Below, in pieces: positions 20,288 through 28,974 of a stretch of DNA of 64,000 bases. Position numbers and translations under genes: made by a program. The stretch's first letter is position 1. Each line of letters starts with the position of its first letter. This DNA comes from Microterricola viridarii (GTDB lineage: Bacteria; Actinomycetota; Actinomycetes; Actinomycetales; Microbacteriaceae), in assembly GCF_900104895.1 (NCBI RefSeq), contig NZ_LT629742.1:2108001-2172000 (forward strand). The letters are read 5' to 3'. Below the pieces are notes generated by a model. That model did no database searches, had not been told where the DNA came from, and saw only the letters and a list, made by a program, of their open reading frames with translations.

Positions 20288-21706
20288 ATGTCGGACGTGC
20301 TCATCGACCGCCCCGAGCTCGAGTCACTTGGTGTCTACGAGTTCGGATGGCATGACCCGGATGCCGCAGGTGCATCCGCCCGTCGAGGGATCTCGAAGGA
20401 GGTCGTCTCCGACATCTCGGCGCTGAAATCTGAACCGGCGTGGATGCTCGAGCGCCGCCTGAAGGGCTTCGAGCTCTTCGGTCGCAAGCCGATGCCGACG
20501 TGGGGCGCAGACCTCAGCGAGATCGACTTCGACAACATCAAGTACTTCGTGCGCTCGACCGAGAAGCAGGCCCAGACCTGGGAAGACCTGCCGGACGACA
20601 TCAAGAACACGTACGAGAAGCTCGGCATCCCCGAGGCCGAGCGCCAGCGCCTGGTCTCCGGCGTGGCCGCCCAGTACGAGTCCGAGGTGGTCTACCACCA
20701 GATCAACGAAGAGCTCGAGGCCCAGGGCGTCATCTTCATGGACACGGACACCGCCCTCAAGGAGCACCCGGAGTTCTTCGAGGAGTACTTCGGCACCGTC
20801 ATTCCGACGGGCGACAACAAGTTCGCCGCGCTGAACACGGCCGTCTGGTCCGGCGGCTCCTTCGTCTACGTGCCGCCCGGCGTGCACGTGGAGATCCCGC
20901 TTCAGGCCTACTTCCGCATCAACACGGAGAACATGGGCCAGTTCGAGCGCACCCTCATCATCGCCGACGAGGGCAGCTACGTTCACTACATCGAGGGCTG
21001 CACCGCCCCGATCTACAAGAGCGACTCGCTGCACTCCGCCGTCGTCGAGATCATCGTGAAGAAGAACGCCCGCGTGCGCTACACGACGATCCAGAACTGG
21101 TCGAACAACGTCTACAACCTCGTCACGAAGCGCGCGACGGCCGCAGAGGGCGCGACCATGGAATGGGTCGACGGCAACATCGGCTCCAAGGTCACCATGA
21201 AGTACCCGTCCATCTTCCTGATGGGCGAGCACGCCAAGGGTGAGACGCTCTCCGTCGCCTTCGCCGGCCCCGGCCAGCACCAGGACGCCGGCGCCAAGAT
21301 GGTGCACATGGCGCCGTACACGCAGTCGTCGATCGTCTCCAAGTCGATCGCCCGCGGCGGTGGCCGTGCCGGCTACCGCGGCGAGGTGCGCATCGACGCC
21401 AACGCCCACCACTCGGCGAACAGCGTCGTCTGCGACGCCCTGCTGGTCGACACCATCTCGCGCTCCGACACCTACCCGGCGATCGATATCCGCGTCGACG
21501 ACGTGCAGCTCGGCCACGAGGCCACCGTGTCGAAGGTCAGCGAGGAGCAGCTGTTCTACCTGATGAGCCGCGGAATGACCGAAACCGAAGCCATGTCCAT
21601 GATCGTGCGCGGCTTCATCGAGCCGATCGCGCGCGAGCTGCCCATGGAATACGCACTTGAACTCAACAAGCTCATTGAAATGGGCATGGAAGGATCCGTC
21701 GGCTAA
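20288..21706 (+). CDS. sufB: Fe-S cluster assembly scaffold SufB
   Basis: Core of the SufBC2D scaffold on which Fe-S clusters are built. 472 aa; the RBS GGAGAAGAGG precedes the ATG. The conserved region [12 protein letters not shown] and the cluster-related Cys in [10 protein letters not shown] (near residue 238) are present. The C-terminal beta-helix and helical end ([17 protein letters not shown]) match the family. No intein is present, unlike many mycobacterial SufB proteins. First gene of the cluster and separated from sufD by zero bases. Confidence 0.97.
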   Translation: MSDVLIDRPELESLGVYEFGWHDPDAAGASARRGISKEVVSDISALKSEPAWMLERRLKGFELFGRKPMPTWGADLSEIDFDNIKYFVRSTEKQAQTWEDLPDDIKNTYEKLGIPEAERQRLVSGVAAQYESEVVYHQINEELEAQGVIFMDTDTALKEHPEFFEEYFGTVIPTGDNKFAALNTAVWSGGSFVYVPPGVHVEIPLQAYFRINTENMGQFERTLIIADEGSYVHYIEGCTAPIYKSDSLHSAVVEIIVKKNARVRYTTIQNWSNNVYNLVTKRATAAEGATMEWVDGNIGSKVTMKYPSIFLMGEHAKGETLSVAFAGPGQHQDAGAKMVHMAPYTQSSIVSKSIARGGGRAGYRGEVRIDANAHHSANSVVCDALLVDTISRSDTYPAIDIRVDDVQLGHEATVSKVSEEQLFYLMSRGMTETEAMSMIVRGFIEPIARELPMEYALELNKLIEMGMEGSVG

Positions 21707-22933
21707 ATGTCCGCCGCCTCGACACCCAGTACAACCATGCCCAGTTCCGACGCGCCCGCGGCGAGCCTCGTCTCGCCCGAGCAGCACGGCCTCAAGAAGC
21801 ACAGCGACGGGGGCTGGGGCCTTGCCCCGGTGCAGACCCGCTCCGCCCGCTTCGCCTCCTTCGAGCACAGCGACTTCCCCGTGATCACGGGCCGTGAGGC
21901 CGTCTGGAAGCTCTCCCCGATCGCCAAGTTCGCCGACCTCCTGGACGGCGAGCTGGACGGCTCGGAGTTCCCCTACAGCGCGACGGACGCCGCAGGCGTC
22001 AGCGTCAGCTGGATCGACCGCACCGACCCCCGCATCGGTTCCGCCGGCAAGCCGGAGGAGCGCGCCTCGGCGAACGCCTGGACGAGCTTCGAGAAGGCCC
22101 TGCTCATCCGCATCACCGGTGAGGACGCCACGGAGGTGACCGTGCTGCGCGACGCGCTCGGCACCGCCGCCCGCGCCGCCCACATCGTGATCGAGGCCGC
22201 GCCGTTCAGCAACGCGCGCATCGTCCTCGACAACGCGGGCGACGCCCGTATCGTCGAGAACGTCGAGATCATCGTGGGCGAGTCCGCGAACCTCAGCGTG
22301 ATCACCGTGCAGCAGTGGAACGACGGTGCCGTGCACCTGGCCAACCACTTCTCCCGGGTCGGCCGCGACGCCAAGCTCAAGCACATCGTCGTCTCGCTCG
22401 GCGGCGAGGTCGTCCGGCTCAACCCGACGACCCACCTGGCCGAGTCCGGCGCCGACGTCGAGGCCTACGGCCTCTACTTCGCCGACGCCGGCCAGCACCT
22501 CGAGCAGCAGGTCTACGTGCACCACGAGGCGCCGCACACCCGCTCCCGCGTCAACTACAAGGGCGCACTGCAGGGCGAGGGTGCGCGCACCGTCTGGATC
22601 GGCGACGTGCTGATCGGCCAGCAGGCCACCGGCACCGACAGCTACGAGCAGAACCGCAACCTGGTCCTCAGCGAGGGCACCCGGGCCGACTCGATCCCGA
22701 ACCTCGAGATCGAGACGGGCGACATCGCCGGGGCCGGCCACGCCAGCGCCACGGGTCGTTTCGACGACGAGCAGCTGTTCTACCTGCAGTCCCGCGGAAT
22801 TCCGGAGGAGGAGGCGCGTCGCCTCGTCGTCCGCGGCTTCCTCAGCGAGATCGTGCAGCAGATCGGCTCCGCACCGCTCGAGGAGCGCCTGCAGGCCGTC
22901 CTCGAGGCCGAGCTCGTCGGAACGGCACTCTGA
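21707..22933 (+). CDS. sufD: Fe-S cluster assembly protein SufD
   Basis: SufB paralogue and partner in the SufBC2D complex. 408 aa. The ATG follows the sufB stop directly. The N-terminus is Pro/Ala-rich and variable. The C-terminal HASATGRFDDEQLFYLQSRGI and EARRLVVRGFL segments are diagnostic. The stop TGA shares one base with the ATG of the next gene. Confidence 0.95.
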   Translation: MSAASTPSTTMPSSDAPAASLVSPEQHGLKKHSDGGWGLAPVQTRSARFASFEHSDFPVITGREAVWKLSPIAKFADLLDGELDGSEFPYSATDAAGVSVSWIDRTDPRIGSAGKPEERASANAWTSFEKALLIRITGEDATEVTVLRDALGTAARAAHIVIEAAPFSNARIVLDNAGDARIVENVEIIVGESANLSVITVQQWNDGAVHLANHFSRVGRDAKLKHIVVSLGGEVVRLNPTTHLAESGADVEAYGLYFADAGQHLEQQVYVHHEAPHTRSRVNYKGALQGEGARTVWIGDVLIGQQATGTDSYEQNRNLVLSEGTRADSIPNLEIETGDIAGAGHASATGRFDDEQLFYLQSRGIPEEEARRLVVRGFLSEIVQQIGSAPLEERLQAVLEAELVGTAL

Positions 22934-23259
22934 TGGCGGCAAGCAGGATCTGCGGGCTCGACGAGCTCGAGGAGAACAAGGCCGTCAAGGTCGACATCGA
23001 CGGTGTCTCCATCGCCCTGGTGAAGGATTCCGCCGGCGAGGTCTTCGCCATCGGCGACACCTGCACGCACGGCGACATCTCCCTCTCCGAGGGCTTCGTC
23101 GAGGGCGACACGCTGGAATGCTGGGCTCACGGATCGCAGTTCTCGCTGCGCACCGGCAAGCCGCTGACGCTCCCGGCCTACGAGCCCGTGCCCGTCTACC
23201 AGGTCGACCTGGTCGACGGCGACATCTACATTGACCCGGCCGTCACCCTGGCCGTCTAG
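22933..23259 (+). CDS. Rieske-type [2Fe-2S] ferredoxin in suf cluster
   Basis: 108 aa, resembling the ferredoxin component of non-heme iron oxygenases. The Rieske ligands are complete: Cys44-x-His46 and Cys63-x2-His66 (CTHG and CWAHGS). The start is fixed by the TGATG overlap with sufD; the longer frame reaching back into sufD is not real. It probably carries electrons for, or is a client of, the Suf machinery. The partner enzyme is not in this window. Confidence 0.93.
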   Translation: MAASRICGLDELEENKAVKVDIDGVSIALVKDSAGEVFAIGDTCTHGDISLSEGFVEGDTLECWAHGSQFSLRTGKPLTLPAYEPVPVYQVDLVDGDIYIDPAVTLAV

Positions 23260-23324
23260 AACATTCCGGAACGGCACTTACCTGCCTGGCGCAAGCGCGC
23301 CGAACACGAAAGAGATTGAACACT

Positions 23325-24089
23325 ATGTCTGTTCTTGAGATCAAGGACCTGCACGTCAACGTCGAGACCGACCAGGGTGCCAAGAAGATCCTGCGCGGCG
23401 TCGACCTGACCATCAACGAGGGCGAGATCCACGCCGTCATGGGCCCCAACGGCTCCGGCAAGTCCACCCTCGCGTACACGATCGCCGGCCACCCGAAGTA
23501 CCACGTCGAGGGCGGCTCCATCCTGCTCGACGGCGTCGAGGTCCTCGACATGAGCGTCGACGAGCGCGCACGGGCCGGCCTGTTCCTGGCCATGCAGTAC
23601 CCGGTCGAGATCCCCGGTGTGACCAACACCAACTTCCTCCGCACCGCCAAGACCGCGATCGAGGGTGAGGCTCCCAGCATCCGCCACTGGATCAAGGATG
23701 TCCGCACCGCCATGGACGCCCTGCGCATGGACCCCTCCTTCGCCGAGCGCAACGTGAACGAGGGCTTCTCCGGTGGCGAGAAGAAGCGCAACGAGATCCT
23801 CCAGCTCGAGCTGCTCAAGCCGAAGTTCGCCGTCCTCGACGAGACCGACTCCGGCCTCGACGTCGACGCGCTGAAGATCGTCTCTGAGGGTGTCAACCGG
23901 GCCAAGGCCAACACCGGCCTCGGCATCGTGCTGATCACCCACTACACCCGGATCCTGCGCTACATCGAGCCCAACTTCGTGCACGTGTTCGTGAACGGCC
24001 GCATCGCGGAGCAGGGCGGCCGCGAGCTCGCCGACCGCCTTGAGGACGAGGGCTACGATCGCTTTCTCAGCGGCACGAACGTAGGCTAG
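23325..24089 (+). CDS. sufC: Fe-S assembly ATPase SufC
   Basis: ABC-type ATPase that drives the SufB-SufD scaffold; soluble. 254 aa from ATG 23325. Walker [10 protein letters not shown] is near residue 40, the signature [11 protein letters not shown] near 148 and Walker [13 protein letters not shown] near 168. The upstream gap of 65 bp could hold an internal RBS only; I see no promoter. Confidence 0.96.
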   Translation: MSVLEIKDLHVNVETDQGAKKILRGVDLTINEGEIHAVMGPNGSGKSTLAYTIAGHPKYHVEGGSILLDGVEVLDMSVDERARAGLFLAMQYPVEIPGVTNTNFLRTAKTAIEGEAPSIRHWIKDVRTAMDALRMDPSFAERNVNEGFSGGEKKRNEILQLELLKPKFAVLDETDSGLDVDALKIVSEGVNRAKANTGLGIVLITHYTRILRYIEPNFVHVFVNGRIAEQGGRELADRLEDEGYDRFLSGTNVG

Positions 24090-24093
24090 TCCT

Positions 24094-24423
24094 ATGACCA
24101 GCACGCTCGCCCCCGCACTCTACGACCAGGTCGAAGAGGCGCTCAAAGACGTCATGGACCCGGAGCTCGGCATCAACATCGTCGACCTCGGGCTCATCTA
24201 TGACCTCGGCTGGGACGACGAGAACAACGCGCTCGTCATCCACATGACCCTCACCAGCGCCGGCTGCCCGCTCACCGATGTCCTCGAGGAGCAGACCGCC
24301 GAGTCGCTGGACGGTGTCGTCGACGCCTTCCGCATCAACTGGGTGTGGATGCCGCCGTGGGGCCCGGAGAAGATCACGGACGACGGACGCGACATGATGC
24401 GCGCCCTCGGCTTCTCGATCTAG
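24094..24423 (+). CDS. sufT: SufT/DUF59 (MIP18-family) Fe-S maturation protein
   Basis: 109 aa. DUF59 proteins help mature or carry Fe-S clusters. DPELGINIVDLGLIYDL starts at residue 22 and the conserved Cys58 lies in TSAGCPLTD. Four bases after sufC, so it is in the same transcript. It lacks any fused Mrp ATPase domain. The usual intervening sufS and sufU are absent here. Confidence 0.92.
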   Translation: MTSTLAPALYDQVEEALKDVMDPELGINIVDLGLIYDLGWDDENNALVIHMTLTSAGCPLTDVLEEQTAESLDGVVDAFRINWVWMPPWGPEKITDDGRDMMRALGFSI

Positions 24424-24449
24424 GCCCTCGCCCGTCTGTTTCAGGTTCC

Positions 24450-24486
24450 GAAGCGGCCCGCACCTCCACGAGGTGCGGGCCGCTTC
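24450..24486 (+). terminator. Terminator of suf operon
   Basis: Perfect 17-bp stem (GAAGCGGCCCGCACCTC and its complement) with loop CAC, 26 nt after the sufT stop, followed by a short T-rich stretch. Confidence 0.88.
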
Positions 24487-24493
24487 TCTGTGT

Positions 24494-24526
24494 CTGCCCA
24501 CCCTCGGCGCCTGCCCACCCTCGGCG
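24494..24526. repeat. Tandem 17-bp repeat upstream of methyltransferase
   Basis: CTGCCCACCCTCGGCG occurs at 24494-24509 and again at 24511-24526, one base apart. It covers the -35 region of the next gene and could be an operator or a simple duplication. Confidence 0.85.
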
Positions 24527-24534
24527 GGCGGGGC

Positions 24535-24540
24535 TAGGCT
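24535..24540 (+). promoter_or_regulatory. -10 box, probable leaderless start
   Basis: TAGGCT ends 6 nt before the ATG at 24547 and no Shine-Dalgarno is visible. This geometry predicts transcription beginning at or near the start codon. Confidence 0.5.
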
Positions 24541-24546
24541 CGGCAC

Positions 24547-25410
24547 ATGAGCATTGGAAGCACGCCAGAGGACCCGTACCTGCCGGAGACCGATCGCAGC
24601 GAGACCGCGCCGCCCGAGCGCTACAGCCACGGCCACCACGAGAGCGTGCTGCGGACCCACTCCTGGCGCACCGTGCAGAACTCGGCCGGCTACCTGCTCC
24701 CGCACCTGGCCGCCGGGCAGCGGGTGCTCGACGTCGGCTGCGGCCCGGGCACCATCACCGTCGACCTGGCCCCGCGCGTCGCCCCCGGCGAGGTCGTCGG
24801 CATCGACTCCGCGGCCGACGTCATCGAGCAGGCCCAGGCCCTGGCGGCCGACAGCGGGCTGCGCAACGTGCGCTTCTCCGTCGGAGACGTCTACGCGCTG
24901 GACTTCCCGGACGACAGCTTCGACGTCGTGCACGCGCACCAGGTGATGCAGCACCTGGCCCGGCCGGTGGACGCGATGCGGGAGATGCGGCGCGTGCTGA
25001 AGCCCGGCGGCATCCTCGCGGTGCGCGACGTCATCTACGGCTCCACCTCGTGGTACCCGGCGCTGCCCGCGCTGGACCTCTGGTTGGCGAGCATGCGCGC
25101 CGTGATGCTCGGCAATGGCGCGTTCCCGGATGCCGGCCGCTCGCTCAAGGCGTGGGCCAGGCACGCGGGCTTCCACTCCATCGAGTGCTCGGCGACGATG
25201 TGGTGCTTCGCCACGGACGCCGAGCGCGACTGGTGGGGGAGCAGCTGGGCCGAACGCGCGCTCGAGTCGAGTTTCGCCGCGCAGGCCATCGAGACCGGCG
25301 TCGCCACCCTCTCCGACCTGCAGGAGATCTCCGAGGGCTGGCGCTACTGGGCGGCCGACGCCGACGGCTGGCTCGGCATGCCCCACGGCGAGATCATCGC
25401 GACCAAGTAG
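24547..25410 (+). CDS. Class I SAM-dependent methyltransferase
   Basis: 287 aa. Motif I VLDVGCGPGTI is near residue 61 and the acidic end of beta-2 is VVGIDSA near 85. Post-motif II is FDVVHAHQVMQHL and motif III RRVLKPGGILAVRD near 150-163. It belongs to the Methyltransf_11/25 (UbiE-like) group. The C-terminal half is Trp-rich and variable, so the substrate cannot be predicted. It stands alone with a terminator before it and probably makes a leaderless mRNA. Confidence 0.85.
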   Translation: MSIGSTPEDPYLPETDRSETAPPERYSHGHHESVLRTHSWRTVQNSAGYLLPHLAAGQRVLDVGCGPGTITVDLAPRVAPGEVVGIDSAADVIEQAQALAADSGLRNVRFSVGDVYALDFPDDSFDVVHAHQVMQHLARPVDAMREMRRVLKPGGILAVRDVIYGSTSWYPALPALDLWLASMRAVMLGNGAFPDAGRSLKAWARHAGFHSIECSATMWCFATDAERDWWGSSWAERALESSFAAQAIETGVATLSDLQEISEGWRYWAADADGWLGMPHGEIIATK

Positions 25411-25429
25411 CGCGACGCGAAGCGTCGCG
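25411..25429. terminator. Hairpin after methyltransferase
   Basis: 8-bp stem (CGCGACGC / GCGTCGCG) with loop GAA directly after the stop codon; no T run. Weak terminator candidate. Confidence 0.4.
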
Positions 25430-25483
25430 AAAGGCGGCAGCCCAACCTCAGGAAACCTCGGGAATGGTCACCGGTATCGGTGG

Positions 25484-25537
25484 GGTTTCGACAGGTTCGA
25501 CCAGCGGGCGGAGGAACCAGACCCGGTGGTCGACCGG
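25484..25537. repeat. REP-like imperfect palindrome
   Basis: Arms 25484-25507 (beginning GGTTTCGACAGG and ending GACCAGCGG) and 25523-25537 (CCGGTGGTCGACCGG) are inverted with one mismatch over nine core bases. From memory, intergenic elements of the form GGTTTCGACA-GCTCAACCA-CGG are common in Microbacteriaceae. This looks like a degenerate copy between two converging genes. Confidence 0.45.
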
Positions 25538-25569
25538 CGGGAGGGTTGCCCGTCCCGTCGATCGGAACG

Positions 25570-25851
25570 CTACCAGTCCTCGTCGTCGCTCTCGGCGAAC
25601 TCGCTGGTGCTGGCGGGCACGCGCTGCGTGATCGTGGCGCTGTCCGCCTCGGCGTCGTACCGGATGACGGTGCCGTCATCCAGCTCGAGCACCGGTTTGT
25701 TCTCCAGCCAGGTCAGCGTCCAGCGCCAGGTGGAGCGGTCGACGCCGGCCGGCGCCTCATCGCTCTCGACCGCCTCGACGGCGACGAGGACGACCTCGGG
25801 CAGGGTGTCCGGCGCGCTCGCGCCGAACGCCCACCGCTTGCCGAGCTGCAT
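25570..25851 (-). CDS. Hypothetical protein
   Basis: 93 aa. Its ATG shares one base with the stop of the GNAT gene (TGATG), so the pair is coupled. No known domain. The protein is acidic, ending SDDEDW, with a beta-strand-like middle (TWRWTLTWLENKPVLELDDGTVIRYD) given here only to mark the region. No signal peptide or membrane segment. Probably real, because it keeps the gene's GC-rich codon pattern and spacing. Confidence 0.7.
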   Translation of the reverse strand: MQLGKRWAFGASAPDTLPEVVLVAVEAVESDEAPAGVDRSTWRWTLTWLENKPVLELDDGTVIRYDAEADSATITQRVPASTSEFAESDDEDW

Positions 25852-26312
25852 CAGGCGCCGCCCTCTGCGTTCGGGTCCATGTCGTAGGTGACCCAGTCCG
25901 TGCGCTCCGCGACCTTGTCGTAGAGCAGCTGCGCCACCTCGTTGTCGCTGGCGGTGATCCAGCGCACGACGCTCAGTCGGTTTTCCCTGGCGTAGTCCTT
26001 GGCGGTCTCCAGCAGCGCGGCGCCGACGCCGTTGCCGCGGGCCGAGTCGGCCACGTAGAGGTCGTCGAGGAACAGGCCCCGGCTGGCGTCCAGCGGCCGG
26101 GCGAACTCCCGCAGGTGGGCGAGCCCAATGAGCTCGCCGTCCTCCTCGGCCACGTAGCCGAAGCTCTCGTGGTTCTTGTCGACCAGCCAGCTCCACAGGA
26201 TGAGCGCCTTCTGGTCGGTCAGCTGCTTGTTGTAGAAGCTGTTGTAACCCTCATAGAGGCCGATCCAATTGAAGAAGTCTCCATCGGCGATCGGGCGAAT
26301 CTGCACGGTCAT
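25851..26312 (-). CDS. GNAT-family N-acetyltransferase
   Basis: 153 aa acetyl-CoA-dependent acyltransferase. LFLDDLYVADSARGNGVGAALL (near residues 79-100) holds the R-G-x-G-x-G/A acetyl-CoA loop. The preceding strand (GELIGLAHLREF) and the C-terminal LYDKVAE helix fit the fold. The N-terminus IRPIADGDFFNW is typical. Substrate unknown. It lies 9 bp after the valS stop on the same strand, so it may be cotranscribed. Confidence 0.88.
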   Translation of the reverse strand: MTVQIRPIADGDFFNWIGLYEGYNSFYNKQLTDQKALILWSWLVDKNHESFGYVAEEDGELIGLAHLREFARPLDASRGLFLDDLYVADSARGNGVGAALLETAKDYARENRLSVVRWITASDNEVAQLLYDKVAERTDWVTYDMDPNAEGGA

Positions 26313-26321
26313 GCGGCTCTC

Positions 26322-28907
26322 CTAGCTCTCCTGCGCGGGGGCGAAAACAATATCGGTGACGGCGATCTCAGTGCCTTCGACGAAGCTCAGCTCCTGGATG
26401 CGTCCGACCGCCTTGAGGTCTTCTGCAGCCAGACGGAGCAGCTGAAGCTGCTCCGAAGTTGCCATGATAGTCGCCGAGGTCACGGCTGTCTTCTGTGACG
26501 CCTTTGCGTCGGTCTTGGCGCGTCGGATGCCGATGAGCGCCTGGCCGGCCAGGGCGAGCACCTGCGGCGCCGCATCGGGCAGTGGGACGGACACGGGCCA
26601 GCTGGCGGTGTGCACGCTGCCCTCGTTGGACCAGGACCACGCCTCCTCCGTCGCGAACGGCACGAAGGGGGCGAACATGCGCAGCAGAACGGACAGCGCG
26701 ATGCGCAGTGCGGTCGTCGCCGAGGCCTGTCCGGCGCCGTCGGCGTATGCGCGCTCCTTGACCAGCTCGAGGTAGTCGTCGCAGAACGTCCAGAAGAAGC
26801 TCTCGGTGAGCTCCAGCGCGCGGGCGTGGTCGTAGTTCTCGAACGCGGCGGTTGCCTGGTCGATCACGGTGTGCAGCGAGGCGAGCATGCTGAGGTCCAG
26901 CGGCTCCGTCACCGTCTCGAGCGTGCCGGCATCCGCGCCCTGCTCGAAGCTCAAGATGAACTTGGCCGCGTTCAGGATCTTGATGGAGAGGCGGCGTCCG
27001 ATCTTGATCTGGGTCGGGTTCTGCGGGTCGAAGGCCGCGTCCGTGCCGAGGCGCGAGGAGGCGGCCCAGTAGCGCACCGCGTCGGAGCCGTGCTGCTCGA
27101 GGATGTCGGCCGGGGTGACGACGTTGCCCTTGGACTTGGACATCTTCTTGCGGTCGGGGTCGACGATGAAGCCGGAGATGCTGGCGTGCTTCCACGGCGC
27201 GACGCCGTGCTCGAGCTCGGCGCGCAGCATGGAGGAGAACAGCCAGGTGCGGATGATGTCCTGGCCCTGCGGGCGCAGCGAATAGGGGAAGACCAGGTCG
27301 AACAGCTCCGGGTCGCGCTCCCAGCCGCCGGCCAGCTGCGGGGTGAGCGAGGAGGTCGCCCAGGTGTCCATGACGTCGAGCTCGCCGATGAAGCCGTTCG
27401 GGGCGCCGCGCTGGGCCTCCTCGTAGCCGGGGGCGGTGTCGCTGGACGGGTCGACGGGCAGCATCTCGCGGCCGGCGATGATCGGCGCGTCGAAGACGGG
27501 GTTGCCGTCGGCGTCCAGCGGGTACCAGACGGGGATCGGGATGCCGAAGAAGCGCTGGCGGGAGATCAGCCAGTCGCCGGTCAGGCCGCCGACCCAGTTC
27601 TCGTAGCGCACGCGCATGAAGTCGGGGTGCCACTCCAGCTCGGCGCCGTGCTCGAGCAGACGTGCGCGGAGCGCCTCGTCCTTCGCGCCGTTGCCGATGT
27701 ACCACTGGCGGGTGGAGACGATCTCGAGCGGCTTGTCGCCCTTCTCGAAGAACTTGACCGGGTGCTGGATGTTCTTCGGCTCGCCGATCATCTCGCCGCT
27801 CGCGCGGAGCAGCTCGACCATGGCGGCCTTGGCGGAGAACACGGTCTTGCCGGCGATCTGGGCGTAGGCGGCGAGGCCGGCCTCGCTCGTGATGGCCTCG
27901 GGCGCCTCGCCGATGATGCGGCCGTCGAAGCCCATGATGGCCCGGTTCGGCAGCTGCAGCTCGCGCCACCAGACCACGTCGGTGACGTCGCCGAAGGTGC
28001 AGATCATGGCGATGCCGGAGCCCTTGTCCGGCTGGGCGAGGTGGTGCGCGAGCACGGGCACCTCGACGCCGAACACCGGGGTGGTCACGGTGCTGCCGAA
28101 GAAGGGCTTGTAGCGCTCGTCATCCGGGTGCGCGACGAGGGCGACACAGGCCGCGAGCAGCTCGGGGCGGGTGGTCTCGATCTCGATCGTGCCGCCATCG
28201 GGCTTGTGGAAGCTGACCCGGTGGTAGGCGGCCGGCTGGTCGCGGTCCTCCAGCTCGGCCTGGGCGACGGCGGTGCGGAAGGTGACATCCCAGAGCGTCG
28301 GGGCCATGGCCTGGTAGGCCTCGCCGCGCTCGACGTTGCGGATGAAGGCCAGCTGCGAGGTGAACAGGGCCTCGTCGCCGATGGTGCGGTAGCTCTGCGT
28401 CCAGTCGACCGAGAGGCCGAGGGTGCGCCAGAGCGCCTCGAACTGCTTCTCGTCCTCGACGGTGAGGCGCTCGCACAGCTCGATGAAGTTGCGGCGGCTG
28501 ATCGGCTGCTGGTCGGCGGCCTTGGTGCTCTTGCCGTCGCCGCCCTCGAAGGGGGGAACGAAATCGGCCGTGTACGGCAGGGTCGGGTCGCAGCGGACGC
28601 CGTAGTAGTTCTGCACGCGGCGCTCGGTGGGCAGGCCGTTGTCGTCCCAGCCCATCGGGTAGAACACGCTCTTGCCGCGCATGCGCTGGAAGCGGGCGAC
28701 GACGTCGGTGTGCGTGTAGGAGAAGACGTGGCCGATGTGCAGCGAACCGGATGCCGTCGGCGGCGGCGTGTCGATCGAGTACATGCACTCGCGGGTGGCG
28801 CCCGCACGGTCGAAGCGGTAGGTGCCAGCGGTCTCCCAGACCTGGCCCCACTTGGCTTCCAGCCCTTCGAGTGCGGGCTTGTCTGGAACGCGATCGGGGG
28901 TAGTCAT
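26322..28907 (-). CDS. valS: Valine-tRNA ligase
   Basis: Class Ia synthetase charging tRNA-Val. 861 aa from ATG 28907 (MTTPDRVPDKP); the 34-residue upstream extension is not conserved-looking. The HIGH motif is in GSLHIGHVFSYTHTD near residue 58 and KMSKS in RKKMSKSKGN near 597. An editing (CP1) domain lies between them. The C-terminus ends after the anticodon-binding region (VGRIQELSFVEG) without the long coiled-coil arm seen in E. coli ValS. No T-box leader was seen. Confidence 0.95.
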   Translation of the reverse strand: MTTPDRVPDKPALEGLEAKWGQVWETAGTYRFDRAGATRECMYSIDTPPPTASGSLHIGHVFSYTHTDVVARFQRMRGKSVFYPMGWDDNGLPTERRVQNYYGVRCDPTLPYTADFVPPFEGGDGKSTKAADQQPISRRNFIELCERLTVEDEKQFEALWRTLGLSVDWTQSYRTIGDEALFTSQLAFIRNVERGEAYQAMAPTLWDVTFRTAVAQAELEDRDQPAAYHRVSFHKPDGGTIEIETTRPELLAACVALVAHPDDERYKPFFGSTVTTPVFGVEVPVLAHHLAQPDKGSGIAMICTFGDVTDVVWWRELQLPNRAIMGFDGRIIGEAPEAITSEAGLAAYAQIAGKTVFSAKAAMVELLRASGEMIGEPKNIQHPVKFFEKGDKPLEIVSTRQWYIGNGAKDEALRARLLEHGAELEWHPDFMRVRYENWVGGLTGDWLISRQRFFGIPIPVWYPLDADGNPVFDAPIIAGREMLPVDPSSDTAPGYEEAQRGAPNGFIGELDVMDTWATSSLTPQLAGGWERDPELFDLVFPYSLRPQGQDIIRTWLFSSMLRAELEHGVAPWKHASISGFIVDPDRKKMSKSKGNVVTPADILEQHGSDAVRYWAASSRLGTDAAFDPQNPTQIKIGRRLSIKILNAAKFILSFEQGADAGTLETVTEPLDLSMLASLHTVIDQATAAFENYDHARALELTESFFWTFCDDYLELVKERAYADGAGQASATTALRIALSVLLRMFAPFVPFATEEAWSWSNEGSVHTASWPVSVPLPDAAPQVLALAGQALIGIRRAKTDAKASQKTAVTSATIMATSEQLQLLRLAAEDLKAVGRIQELSFVEGTEIAVTDIVFAPAQES

Positions 28908-28974
28908 GAGGCTCCGGTTCGTTGTGGGCGGCACCGTGTCGGTGGTGAGGTGCCTGATAGTCAGCTCAACAAGG

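Noticed and set aside
20324-22942. 872-aa minus-strand frame over sufB and sufD
   Set aside because: Antisense shadow of GC-rich genes, with Gly/Val/Asp/His-biased composition and no RBS.
23316-23324. TTG start three codons before sufC ATG
   Set aside because: ATG 23325 is preceded by AAAGAG at workable spacing and gives the conserved N-terminus MSVLEIKDL.
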